This document shows positions 34,085-44,970 of a stretch of DNA of 45,015 nt, one piece after another. Below the pieces are notes generated by a model, which was not told where the DNA came from, did no database searches, and saw only the letters and a list, made by a program, of their open reading frames with translations. The stretch comes from Bondarzewia mesenterica. Lineage: Eukaryota > Basidiomycota > Agaricomycetes > Russulales > Bondarzewiaceae. The position numbers and the translations under genes were made by a program. Each line of letters begins with the position of its first letter. The first letter of the stretch is position 1. The stretch is from the NCBI GenBank assembly GCA_004802705.1, contig SGPL01000263.1:1-45015 (forward strand), given 5' to 3'.

Positions 34085-34277
34085 TCATTAAGTACACTTT
34101 CAAATATTTGTACGTTACAGCGCTCCCTGCCAATGTCGAACTAAATTTTGACACATCGTTGCCTGAGTTTCAGCCACATTTTTACGACCCCCTCCACATG
34201 TCCTCCGAAATGGAACTCGAAATAAGTATCTTTGTCATTTCTCGGATACAGCACTCTATTAACCTAGTAGACTCTTA
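34085..34277 (+). pseudogene. Candidate coding exon at the left edge of the MULE
   Basis: An open plus-strand frame reads NKVIKYTFKYLYVTALPANV and continues with LPEFQPHFYDPLHMSSEMEL to a TAA near 34,277. Composition is protein-like. It could be an upstream exon of the accessory gene or a separate small gene. It is unrecognised, and an overlapping minus-strand frame exists. Confidence 0.3.
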
Positions 34278-34327
34278 AGCCAGCCTCAATCATCATCAAC
34301 TCACTCCAATTTCCCCTCGTTATCATC

Positions 34328-35802
34328 ATGGTATCTATTCCTCCATGCTCTCCTGTGTCCCGAGTGCAAAATTTTGTTTAGTCTACCACTCGCTGTGCAC
34401 GCTCAGAACCCCTTGACCCAAGTTTGCATTTTCTTAAAGCTACACCTGTTACTCCATGCAGTGCGCGAAGGGCCGTTGACTTCACAATCGGAACTCTGAC
34501 TCAAAAGCCTTTGAGTCCAGTTTATCGGCCATGAAAAGCAAAGTTGAAGGGCCTGCCCTTTCTTCCCACGTATGTTTCACCTCTTTCCCACAGTGCGCAT
34601 GACAGGAAAGCAACCCTGCAAGCCCTACCATAGTAAGTCTTCATGTTTATTTTTTCATCATCTGTTATATTAAGATATTTCACTTTAGCCCTGCAATGCC
34701 CGACGGGATGCCAGTGCCCCCTGAGGGACTCGAGCATTACTTCGCTACGTATAATTTTGACTTCTCATTCTGCTAGTGCCCCGAAAAAGAAGGTCGGGCA
34801 TTGACTACGTTTATCGTGCCCTTCAGTGGTGAGCACCAAAACGACCTGTGCTTTCATTGCCTGGAGTGGGAATGCTCGTATTGGGGTATGTTATGTGACT
34901 CTTTTCTCTTCCTTCGATCTCTCACATCATACAATATCAGTCAACTTAGCTTGGTTATTGTCTGAAAATCCTAATTTACCAACAGCTCAGTACTCAGTAA
35001 AAGGAGATACGTGCACCATGTGAAAACTTTCTCGCATACTCACTGTTCATTCGTATTTTATCTATTAGCAGATGCTACGCTAGCATCAATGCCTTCTGCT
35101 TCGCCCGCTGCTGCTGCACACCACGCTCAAGCTTCTAACACAGCATCTTCGATGATGGAATCAGATTCATGTGAATACTACTTTTTTTTTTTGATAGACT
35201 GCACCTTTGACACTGCCATTTCAGTCCGTCGTACTGAAAGTATTTCACCTCCGAAAACTCCAAAGCCCAGGGAGCTCCGCAGGACATATCAAATGCTGGA
35301 TTTCAGGCCTCTGATCCCGATGTCGAGTACTTCCTCATCGTCTCACATCAAAAAAGAGCCTAGTGGTTCCAGTGATATGTATATTCTCACAGTCTTCTCA
35401 TCCCACTCTCACCTAGTTCATTTAGGTACTTCATTGTTGGCAGACTCCTTGCTCAAGCATGTGGATGAGCTGACTCCTCTTCATTCACAAGAGGAGTTGA
35501 ATATCTTCCATGCTGCTCAGACTGGGAGCGGCATCTCTAAGAAGCAGTTTGTGTGCCTTCTGATGAGTTGTTGTTTCTGTGATCGTGTTATGACTGTCAG
35601 CTGCTACAGTCTGCATGAGTGTATTATTGACATCTCCAATTTCGATGCAGATCAGACTCCCATCAAGCCTGTCGAACAGTTGAAGACTGTGTGCCACAAG
35701 CGAGTGCTGTAGGGTGGAGTGACGAAAGGCAAAGGCAAGGAGGTAAAAAGAGCTGGCAAAGGAGTTAATGATGCGATTATTATTTCTTCCAGTGACTCGT
35801 AA
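34328..35802 (+). pseudogene. MULE accessory gene, multi-exon, with terminal C..C...H.C motif
   Basis: The ATG at 34,328 follows a CT-rich leader. Exon 1 (34,328-34,632; Pro/Ser/Thr-rich, basic) ends at GTAAGT. Exon 2 (34,689-34,885) continues the frame with MPVPPEGLEHYFATYNFDF, GRALTTFIVPFSGEHQNDLC and FHCLEWECSYW, and ends at GTATGT. Exon 3 starts after ACAATATCAG (34,941). The last part (about 35,060-35,802) is Ser/Pro/Ala-rich with SHIKKEPSGSS, and near its end CCFCDRVMTVSCYSLHEC (a zinc-finger-like C-x2-C...H-x-C) and an acidic Ser-rich tail IIISSSDS with TAA at 35,800. In-frame TAG/TGA at Gln or Arg positions make it a pseudogene. The exact junction into the last part is unresolved. Possibly a DNA-binding partner of the transposase; no family name recognised. 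Confidence 0.55.
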
Positions 35803-36379
35803 TGTACACTATTTATTGATCCTACGAACGCAACTCCTTGTACCCCCCAACGTTGCTGACCACACACTCATGCTGCTCCTCCTCGAATAAGTGACCCAGT
35901 GATCCATATCGCTGGTTATCACGATGCGGTTTGGCTTTCCTGTAGTCTTAATACTAAACCACCAATGTCAGCATAACATCAGAGAGATATAAGAAAATAA
36001 TACTACTGTAGTGACAGAGGAGCAACGTCCAGGAGGAGCTCAGGCTTCGATCATGAGATGACAATGGAAAAAATGGCCATCTGGGCAGCGGTGCTATTGG
36101 CGATGGCTTCATCATCCTTGCTATAAGTCGGACACGAGCTTGATGATACGAGGGATACAGGTCGAACCATCAATGAGGATGATCTCGTGAATGTTTTGCC
36201 TGGTTGATCTTGGAGTCGCAGAGGACCTTCTCAACAGGCACAATTATGGAACAAAACAAATCCTGGCCCAGCTCCTCGAAATGAGCTTGTACTTATGGTC
36301 GAGCAGCGATGGAACCATTAGCCAGATAGTCACTGAGCGATAAATAAAATAATAAACACGATCATCTCAATCGCTCGCT
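35803..36379. other. MULE stretch without identified gene
   Basis: Between the accessory gene and the proline-rich frames. No continuous reading frame with convincing content, no repeat and no RNA gene were seen. It may hold the 3' ends of the two convergent transcription units. Confidence 0.4.
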
Positions 36380-37700
36380 GCCATACTCACCTTAAAACAC
36401 ACGAAACTGAATATGCATTCTACCACACCCCAGGCATCCCTACTCTGATCTGGCTTCTTCCGTGCTCTGAAGGCGAAGTAACAGCAGGCGCCAGCTGGTC
36501 TGCGCCCAAATTCAACTTGAGATCCAACCTCCTCACCAACTCTGCATCCCGCTCCTCTTGCTCTCACTGCTCCCTCCATCTCCTCTCCATAATTACCTCT
36601 GTGGTCGGCTCAGGAGGGAGAGCAGGAGCAGGAGTATACATGGGCCGCGGTATCCCTAAAATGAGTATGGACTGATTTGGGTATGCCGAGATGTGGCATG
36701 GTGCTTGCCAGAGGTGAAGACGGCGGGAGGGGAAGCAGGGTTTGGTACCGCTTGCTGTTGGAGGTAAGGGTCTGGAAGGTTATTGGCCACATCTAGTGGT
36801 GAAAGTGGCAGTTGTTCTTGATAGTGGGAGTGGCTGGGGTAATCTGGCATCTGGGGTGTAAGGAAGGAGAATGAAGCAGACGGATATATTGCAGGCACTG
36901 TATACTCAGCAGATTATAACTCGATGGCAAAGTATATAAAGGCACGGCAGGTGCTCTATTTGATGTGGGCAGATAATAAGTAGATGTAGACCGAGAGGCG
37001 TAGTTAGGTCCAGGATGTGAGGTGTAATTGGGATTAAGCAGTGCTTGAGGGTTCGTCGCAAATGATGGGGCATATGATGATTGTGCCAGAGATTGAAAGC
37101 TGACAAATTGTGCATGCCGATGTGCATGAGGTGGTTGCGATAATGGTGGTGCATCATATGAGTGATACAAGGCAGGGTGCTGGTTAGCAGTAGGAGAAAG
37201 CTTTGATACATTGGCATTAAATGAGCAGGGTATGGGGGCCTCCTAACCGTGGAGGGTGGTGAATAGCCACCAGCAACAGGAGGTGATGCAGGCAGTTCTA
37301 GATATCGGGTATGAATGGGCACCTCTGCAGGTACAGGATGAGTCTCAGACAATGGTTGTGGGGTGCATTGTAGAGTGAAAGATAGAAGGGACAAACTCCA
37401 GTTTTTGCCCAGCTTCATCCGGCAGTGGAGGCAGAGATAGCTCAGAAGTCTTAGCATGAGGTGAACAAGATGGGGTGCGAGAGTTAGGATGAGCGAGATG
37501 TTGGCTTGGTGAGGAGGTTTGGTGAGGATGGGGTTGCAATAAGAGTGGTACAGCTTGGTGAGTGCACGTCATGAATGTCACACGCTGTGAATTTACACCA
37601 CCTGAACTTTCTACAGTTTTTTCTGACTCAATCTCATGTCCTCTCCGCCTAATGGTCAAGGTGAACAACATGTATGGAAGAAATGAAAGATATCAGACAA
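36380..37700 (-). pseudogene. Proline/serine-rich protein gene in the MULE, frames broken
   Basis: Three overlapping minus-strand frames together look like one low-complexity protein: N-terminal SRTPSCSPHAKTSELSLPPL (about 37,450), then YHSYDAPPLSQPPHAHRHAQ and SYAPSFATNPQALLNPNYTS (about 37,170-36,990), then FLTPQMPDYPSHSHYQEQLP and LQQQAVPNPASPPAVF (about 36,860-36,720), then an Arg/Glu-rich part (36,579-36,367). It is rich in Pro, Ser, Tyr, His and Gln. The switches of frame near 37,350 and 36,900 indicate indels or introns. No domain recognised. Proline-rich spacers are common in fungal transposon accessory proteins, but function is unknown. Confidence 0.4.
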
Positions 37701-38039
37701 AAAGACATCCTCATTCGATGAGGTCAGTACATCATCTATCTTTTAGCGCATCTGACATATTATCTAGACAATTACGCCACCCACAGGCAAGTGATTCTAG
37801 AAGAGCTGGACCTCGAGTTGGATATCAGGTGGAGACTGCATGACCCTATAGAATCATGTATAACATGGGTGCTTCTCCTGCAGGAATCACTCAAAAAGTA
37901 GTATTATCACGATCAAGGTGAGCCTCACTTACATCACATGCATTCAGCCAGATTCCATAATACTTTTTAGTAGAGGCAGTTCAGATACAAAGGGAGGATG
38001 CATTCCACAATGCTGCCATTGAAGCCTTGGAAGTGATTG

Positions 38040-38395
38040 AGGCTCTGTGCATCTGATTTCTTTCCCGAGAATGACCTCAACTAACACCTCCCATGCCTCC
38101 GATATCTACCTCTGTACATTCCACACACCCACACGCATTGCCATCTGGCTTCGACTCTCACCTGCATGCCCGACATACTCACCAATGCCCGCTCACAAAC
38201 CTCACTTGTCCTGTGCAAAGTGGCGACACAAAGTTCCTCTTCTTGCAGAACACCAACACTGGCCGATATTCAACCAGTTGTATACAAGCTATTACAAAAC
38301 CCCAAATGAAACCATCCTTTTCTGTCTCTGTTCCGGTGAAGGTGGGTGGATTTGATCCAACATGCTACTGCTCATGTATGCACATTTTCTAGCAG
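38040..38395 (+). pseudogene. Weak candidate coding frame in the MULE
   Basis: An open plus-strand frame of about 99 codons has His/Thr/Ser/Pro-rich content (SVHSTHPHALPSGFD, SGDTKFLFLQNTNTGRYSTS, SFSVSVPVKVGGFDP). A second overlapping frame is also open, so this may be chance in less mutated DNA. It is listed because its composition is protein-like. No family recognised. Confidence 0.25.
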
Positions 38396-38533
38396 ATGTG
38401 GGCATTAATGCAGGTTCCAAATAATCTATTTCAATCAATCGTAAGTTAAAACAATATGGTGTTAACTGTGCATTTGCTCACCTGGGTGTGTCTGAGTCAT
38501 TAATCTAGAATCTGAACCATCGGTTATTAGACT

Positions 38534-41430
38534 TTAAAGATGCTCTGACAATTCATGATCAATACTTTGAATCACATCATGCAGCTCAAGCATATCACCT
38601 GAAACCTTCAATTCTGGTGCTTCACCCAAGATAGAGGCCAGCCCATATAATCTAGGTAAGATTTGCTGAATTTCGTGTTCAATGCACTTCTGAACCTGTA
38701 GAGCAATGGCTCTATAATTTTCTTTCCTCGTATCAGGTTCATCGAGCTCTTGTGCATTAATGTATAGTATGTCAGCTTGTCTGATTCACATGGGAGTCAT
38801 GATTATTCACATCACTAGTGTCTGACTCAGATCCTGCACTAGCAAGACTTCTGAACTCTTCTTCTGCATCTCGTCTCTCTTCACATGGCTCCAAGCTTGA
38901 TGATCTACCTTCGTGCTGGGCTAGAGCTTGAAACTCCACCTGTAAGTCCATACTATGTGAGATGAGAATGTCAGCTAAACTTTCATTGATAGGCAGCGGA
39001 GGTGTATTTGCATATGTCAGTGTCAGTAGAGCCATAGTAGGAGGGGCGATATGGGAAGTGTAACCACGTCCTGCAGCTTCAGGTGTAATGTGGACAGATG
39101 CAGTGATAGCATCACTATAATGAGGTCCGTACCATATCTTGTTTCACTGAAGGATATCTTCGGCACTGTCACGAGTTTCAGAAAATAAAATAGCAGCAAC
39201 AACTTGCCCATTGTGACTCCAGAACTCGATGAGAAGTCAAAATGCATGGAGATGTTTGCAAGCACCACCTCGTTTCAGCCAGTTAGGGCAGGTATAAGTC
39301 GTAGAGCCTGTTGCATGTATGGTGAGCCAATATCGAGGATGTGTTGTAATGTGTGGATCTGCTGCTGATGTCGGACATGTGGCCCACATTTTGAAGGGCC
39401 GACAACTTGGGATGGGGTTCAGCTGACGACTTTGGAATATATCCATAGCATGAGCATCTCGAGATGTATCAGCTTCAAACTAAGCTATGGTGTGTATCTG
39501 ATCTAGTTTCAACTTCGATGATCTAACATTTAGGTTGTCCCCTCCTGCAACAGCCTGAAAATGAAGACCCTTCCATGTATGGAAGCGCGATAGCATGCGG
39601 AGTTTTGCAAAGAGATGCAGAAGGATATTGGTTATTAAATGGAAAATGAGAACATCAAAGCGAAGGTGGGCACCAGAGTGTTGCCACTGTGGTAGGTGCT
39701 TGACCTTAAGGACGCCGTTGAATGATTCTAAATGATTAGTAGTCAGGAGGACATCAGTAACAGGAACTTTCAACTGCTTGGCAGCAGCATCTCGGCCATA
39801 CTGGGACCAGCTGATCCAAAGGTCGTGTGCCATCCAAAAAGACGTCAAGTAATCAAGAAATGTAATCCCAGCCTTCGCAACCTGTTTGCTTGCATCGACT
39901 TTTGATTGTAGCTCGAGGTATGTCTGCTCGAGTTGTATTAGTGTAACAGCTGATTCATGAGTGGTAGTCTGTAACAATTTGATTTATCACATTAAGCAAG
40001 TGAAAGCAGTGAAATATTATGGCTAATATGGTGCGTACCCTTTCTCCAAGGTCTGCAAGCGTGTGCGGATATGTTGGTTCCAAAATAACTCTTTGTTTTT
40101 TCTGACCAGCTGATTTCGCCTATTCATCCAGCACTGACAGATATGAAACTTGCACAAGAGGAGTGAAATATCTGACCATATCGCAAGAAGTGCGGCACGT
40201 TCCTTAATGTCCATATCAGTTATCACTACCTTCAGCTTGAAGTTACGTGTGCTTGAAGCCTGTGAGTTTGGGTTTCAATTCATTGAATCCTTCCACTGCC
40301 CTAACAGCTCAGCTAAGATAGCTGTATCATATTCAGCGTGAGTGGCATGATTGCCAGTAGGTGTCGAGAATAAAAACAAGGCAACCAGAACACCATGGCC
40401 ATTAGAGTCGATACCCATTGCAATCCAGAGAAGAAGTCGAGAGAGAGATAGCCCGAATGTACCATCGAAAATTAGCTGACCATTATGCACATACTGCCAA
40501 GCAGCATCTGCCATATCTTTGGTACAAATGCAAAGTTTGAACCGGTCCATTTTTTGTATTCGAGCGGCATAGAAGAAGACCACATTGTGAATTTTGGGCT
40601 TGAAAGTGGGGCTTTGAGAGTCAAGCCAGTTGTGCACATTGTGCTCCACAGGACGGGACACATCAATTCCATTAGCCTTGTGATGAAGGCAATAAATTCA
40701 GCTAAAGTTGCTTAGAAGGAGCTCATATCGAGCATTTGTGATGAGTGAAGTGGAGCCATTGGATTGATCTTTATAAGCACTTCGTGAAATCATATCAAGA
40801 TTTTGGGATTGCACTGCTTGGATGCTGCAAACAAAATATTAAGTATAACAGTTGCCTTTGCTTTTTTGAGAAAGTTACGTTACCTTGCACTATTCATAAG
40901 CTGGTTTAAAGCTACCTCAACAACATGTTGATGAAGAGGTATTGGCAGCATGCGTATTATTACTGCTGAGTGGCACCCTTCATTGTGCTCAAGATATTCC
41001 ACTATTCATCGTATCATACCAGTAGACTCATGGTATGTGATATCGGCATGAGCGAGACATCCCGTAAAGTCATAGGGTGTACTACGGGACCACAAATGAG
41101 CATCATGAGTATCTGACTTCATGCACTTCTCGTGGACCTTCTGTCGAGCTTCGGTATTATAGCTACATGTGCTTATATTCATCGATAAGGTATTAATACA
41201 GCAAAATAGTCATAATACAGCAATTACCATTGTACAAGCACTCGGCAACCCTTTTTTTTCCCCTGTTCCTCATTTTGTAGTCCATGCAATGCTCCATCGA
41301 CTTTCAAGCTGCTGTCGTGCCACTGAATCAAGCCCATTTTGTTAAAGAAGTTGTGTCGCTGAACTTTGGCTATCGGGTGACTCAGCATAAGTTTGGCGGA
41401 ATGGCTGACCAACAGAATACAGTGCAATAA
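38534..41430 (-). pseudogene. MULE transposase (DDE, SWIM-type finger), nearly complete, with CGA-to-TGA stops
   Basis: N-terminal exon: WHDSSLKVDGALHGLQNEEQ and CRVLVQ, intron GTAATT..ATAAG, then TCSYNTEARQKV, TPYDFTGCLAHADITYHEST and EGCHSAVIIRMLPIPLHQHV (FAR1-like Cys/His region, about 41,170-40,890). After an intron near 40,885-40,820 comes the catalytic core: QLIFDGTFG (first Asp, near 40,460), VVITDMDIKERAAL (second Asp, near 40,215), LLCKFHICQCW (C..H), an intron with GTACGC..TTACAG (about 40,042-39,971), then TTNHLESFNG (Glu near 39,725). A SWIM-like finger follows, YTCPNWLKRGGACKHLHAF (about 39,290-39,240; first Cys replaced by Tyr), and a C-terminal tail ending SIDHELSEHL at 38,534. 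Interruptions are few: about five TGA codons at expected Arg sites, one TAG (Gln), and one frameshift near 38,780. Confidence 0.85.
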
Positions 41431-42353
41431 GTGCTACAGTCTGCTCGTTGGAATAGAGCATGTGCGAAATTGGGACCTAGGTAACATAATGAATAGTCAA
41501 AATACAAAAAATTCAAGGTGCCGAACCTTGATGTCCTCATGCAGCATTTCCCACTTCGAAGAAAGGGGCCCTGGAAGAGGATATTCATTCAAATGAAAGC
41601 CCTTTGGCATTACAAGTGGAATATAGGTGGTGCAAAATAATGAGCACGGTGTCTGAGATGAAAATGTGCAATAGTAAACAGCGGGAAAAGAGTATGAGAT
41701 GACCCGCACCTGAGCGCCCGAGACCCTGAATGAAAACGTGCACGCAGTCGGTCTGTGCCATAAAAAGTAAGGTATTCAATTGTCCTGAAATAAAATATTG
41801 ATTGCGCGAGAGTCATTGATGGCTGTCGCTCACGTCAGGACTGAAAATTCGATGAGAGGATGAGATTTAAGGGACATACCGTGATTTTGAGTGAATGATC
41901 CATCCAATGTAGCCGTCGGGCTGTTCGGTGGTTATGCAAGGTGCGAGTGGGATGAAACTGGTGTGGTGAGCATGTAGAAATGAGATTAGGTTTATAATGC
42001 TAAGTTGTCATTCAGCGGGGATGCCTATCTCACTGTAAACAGATATGAGGTTTTGGGGCACGGTGAACATGTAGGTGTGAGATTTTTTAGCGACAAAAAG
42101 AAGTTAAAAACCTCAAACCAATGCACTTTACCAATGTCAAATGAATATAAAGTGCCATTGCCAGGGGGTGGCAGCTGAGCAGGCACACCGGTGTTGTAAT
42201 GGTGCAACAGCGAGTGATAAATTGAGCACAGTCACATTAGGAAGGCAGGTGGGAGGGCACGAGAAATTTGCACAGCAATCTCAACAAAAAAATAGGGCGG
42301 GATCTGAGCACTTTTCATGTATTCTGACATTGACAGTAAATGTCTATGACAAG
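41431..42353. other. Right end of the MULE, upstream of the transposase
   Basis: Contains possible 5' coding sequence of the transposase (a minus-strand frame with EYPLPGPLSSKWEMLHEDIK at about 41,600) and non-coding sequence towards the right TIR. The transposase start codon is not resolved. No other gene recognised. Confidence 0.4.
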
Positions 42354-42425
42354 CACCTGATCCCCTTGTTCCCGACATTGACAGCACTGATCAATTGTGT
42401 CATAGTTTGGGATGGCCGACTGTCC
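42325..42425 (-). repeat. Right TIR and subterminal TGACA repeats of the MULE
   Basis: Mirror of the left end: AGTTTGGGATGGC at 42,404-42,416 ahead of the terminal CC, with inward TGACA (complement of TGTCA) at 42,325, 42,331, 42,347 and 42,379. Confidence 0.7.
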
Positions 42426-42434
42426 ATAAGAAAG
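42426..42434. other. Target-site duplication of the MULE, right copy (ATAAGAAAG)
   Basis: Exact repeat of 33,840-33,848 immediately outside the right terminus. Confidence 0.9.
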
Positions 42435-44102
42435 AGGAGATAATAATATAAATATATATATAAGTTATTAATAATGATAGACAGAGCTATTATCTGACTC
42501 TTAATGATAGTTAAAATAAATTACTAACTTCTCTATTCTTATAAACTACTTATAACTTTTTATTTGAGGTTATAAGCTATCATTTATCTCTATTTCACTA
42601 TACTTTAAATGCATCTCTTAAACTAAGTTTCTATTTATAAAGTGCTAATTGTTATCTTAAGCAGCTTAAAATTTATATTATATATTATATATTTATAATT
42701 ATCTTTATTGAGATATATCTTTAATATATATATAAATACTCAACATAAAATAATGCTTTTTTTTCTCTTTTCTTACTGTTTGTCCTACTTTTTTTTTTAA
42801 TAATGTAAGAGATGTTTGAAACAACATGTTAAAAGAAGTAATTTATATTACTATCTTATTTAAATGAGCTATAAACAATATTATTTATATAAAATAGGCT
42901 ATAATTAACAAATACAATTTAAAGAGTCATTTTATTATATTTAGATGTTTAATTTATTAAAAGAGATGAAAGAGAAATATATTACTAAAATAAAATAAAT
43001 ATAAATATAAATATCAGACTCTCTTTTTTAGTTGTTTTTTTTTTTCACATTGATATAAAATGTTGCTGTAGATGGACATATTGCACTCAGGACAGTTCAC
43101 TCCTTTTTATTAGATCAGTGAGAAAAAAAGCACTAGAGTGGAGCAATCTGCCTGATGACTAAAGCAAATCTACTCTACATACAAGTACCAATGAAGTGTA
43201 CCTTTATCATGAGTAAAGACAACTAAACTTATTTATCATCTAATATTATTGTAGTCAGAGTCACACAAAAAAACCTCAATTATTCACTATAGCTGAACTG
43301 TTTATAATTTGACCTTTTAGATTGCTTGCATGACTTTGGCTGCTAAAGCTCACTATTGAACACTTTTGCTATTGATAATGTCTTTAAGTTTGAGATTTTA
43401 TTTAACAGCTTTAGCAATGTAAGTAATGCTTTACCTTTAACTAGTAAAATCTACTAAAAACTTGTTAATGGTAGGCAGGCCAGGTGCCTTCAACGTGGAG
43501 AATAAGGGCATGCTTAATCATCAAATTTATCAAACAAGCTATATTTAAATTTAATGATAGAGAAAAAAAAGCAAGCAAAATACCTCTCTTCTATTTTAAC
43601 TTTTTAACTGATACTGACACTTTATAGGTAAACAAGCCAAGCTTGTTTATCATTATATTTATAATATCTTCGAGTGGCATTATAACTGCCCTCCATATAA
43701 GTATAGTAATCTTTTGAGAAAGGTCTCTCTCTTAGTGAATTTAAAATCTATTTTATAACTAAAGTTATATGGTGGAGAAGATATACCTGACTTTATTATA
43801 CTAGGTATTAAATTTTAGCCAGCTAATGTCTGCTGTAGCTCCATTTAAATAACTAAGATAATTTTTATACATGATCATAAAAACTGAATAATAATAACTA
43901 TTCACTCAATTATTTGTTCAAATAGGTAAGATTCTTACTTATCTATTTAGAGCATTGCCTTATATAAAGATACCTTTATTTAGCTTTATCTTATCATCAA
44001 GGCAAGACTTTGACATACCCATAGCATCAAGCTTAAGTAAGATATAAAAGAGCTTTTTTGTTTAAGTAAAGCAACTCAATTTACATTTATAATAGCCCCT
44101 CC
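42435..44102. other. AT-rich debris right of the MULE
   Basis: CpG-poor, A+T-rich DNA with stops in all frames. Short coding-like patches occur (for example around 43,050-43,200 and 43,380-43,560 on the plus strand), but none is long or recognisable. No terminal repeat or RNA gene seen. Confidence 0.45.
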
Positions 44103-44414
44103 CCCAAAAAAAATCGCTTTGAACTTGCTTATGACCCTCAAGTTGTTAAGCCTCTCAGCAACAAGCATATTCTACTTTTTTCAACAACAGATAATAATGC
44201 TAGCAAGATAGGTAAATATTTTATCATATTTTGGATAACTTTAAACTCTAGCACATAAAATGAGTGTTTAAAGAAGCATAAGCAAGTAGAAGCAGAAATA
44301 TATACTCTTGACATCTCAAAGTTTTATTCAGTAGGCGCAGTTAGTTTATATTGCTCTAATAATATGTTTTATCAATTTTAACTAAACTTTACCAACACAT
44401 CTTGCCTCCTTTGA
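44103..44414 (+). pseudogene. Unrecognised broken coding frame, ~100 codons
   Basis: A plus-strand frame reads RFELAYDPQVVKPLSNKHIL, DNNASKIGKYFIIFWITLNS, KHKQVEAEIYTLDISKFYSV and YCSNNMFYQF, with TAA, TAA and TGA where Gln or Arg would fit, and no frameshift. The content is clearly protein-like but I cannot name the family. It ends about 30 bp before the GC-rich minisatellite. Confidence 0.4.
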
Positions 44415-44439
44415 TGGGAGCCTATTCAGTGCCTTTTTC

Positions 44440-44970
44440 AGTCTTAGACGGTCCAGCCGAACATGCTTTTTGCCTATCTCCAATAGTCAGCCGAGCCCGG
44501 CCGATGGCAATGTGGGCCCATCTCTAACAGTTCAGCCGGCATCATCGTTTGCCTACTCTGATAGTTAGGCCGAGCAGGATGGGTGCAAGTATTGCCCTTG
44601 CCCATTTGCCACTGTCCCCCACCTCTGATGATTCAGCCGAGCATGAGCAGGGCAATATTGGGCCCTTGTCTATTTGCCGCCGTCCCCCGCCTCTGACGGT
44701 TCAGCTGAGCAAGAATCATAAAAATATGTTTTTTCTGTGCTCACCATCTCTGACCATTCGGCCCAGCATGAAGGATGGTAATCTTTTTTTTTGACCCGCT
44801 GGCCACCTCTGATGGTTCGGCCGAGCATGAATCATGAAAATATGTTTTTTTCTGTGCTCGCCGTCTCTGACCNTTCNGCCCGCTTGCTGCCTCTGACTGT
44901 TCGGGCTGGTCTTCAAAAATGGCATTGTACCATCTCACCATTTGGGCCGGCATCAAAAACACCATTGCCT
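44440..44970. repeat. GC-rich minisatellite, core CTCTGA..GTTC.GCCGAGCAT, ~11 units
   Basis: A core close to CTCTGA(N2)GTTCAGCCGAGCAT recurs at about 44,445, 44,477, 44,521, 44,555, 44,622, 44,690, 44,747, 44,806, 44,864, 44,890 and 44,933. Spacers vary from about 5 to 45 bp. Some spacers are shared between alternate units: AAAATATGTTTTTT-CTGTGCTC after 44,690 and 44,806, and TTGCCC/CCCC blocks after 44,555 and 44,622. This indicates higher-order duplication. Ambiguous bases at 44,872 and 44,877 show assembly uncertainty. Short apparent frames across it are repeat artefacts. Confidence 0.8.

Larger units (their letters stand above)
33849..42425. mobile_element. Mutator-like (MULE) DNA transposon, 8,577 bp, with 9 bp TSD
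   Basis: The ends are inverted: left GG then GCCATCCCAAACT at 33,858, right the complement of GG then GCCATCCCAAACT. Weaker similarity (for example CTGTCA..., GGAACAAG) extends about 80 bp inward. An exact 9 bp duplication flanks it. Inside are a nearly complete MULE transposase (minus, 38.5-41.4 kb), a multi-exon plus-strand accessory gene (34.3-35.8 kb) and proline-rich coding debris (36.4-38.4 kb). Composition is much more GC-rich than the AT-rich DNA on both sides, so the element is a relatively recent insertion into old heterochromatin. Confidence 0.9.

Noticed and set aside
37562..37843. Plus-strand 93-codon frame in the MULE
   Set aside because: It overlaps the minus-strand proline-rich frame and has no independent coding signature; treated as a shadow.
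44440..44970. CRISPR-like array of repeats with variable spacers
   Set aside because: The organism is eukaryotic, cores vary in sequence, spacers vary from 5 to 45 bp and recur, and there is no cas gene.
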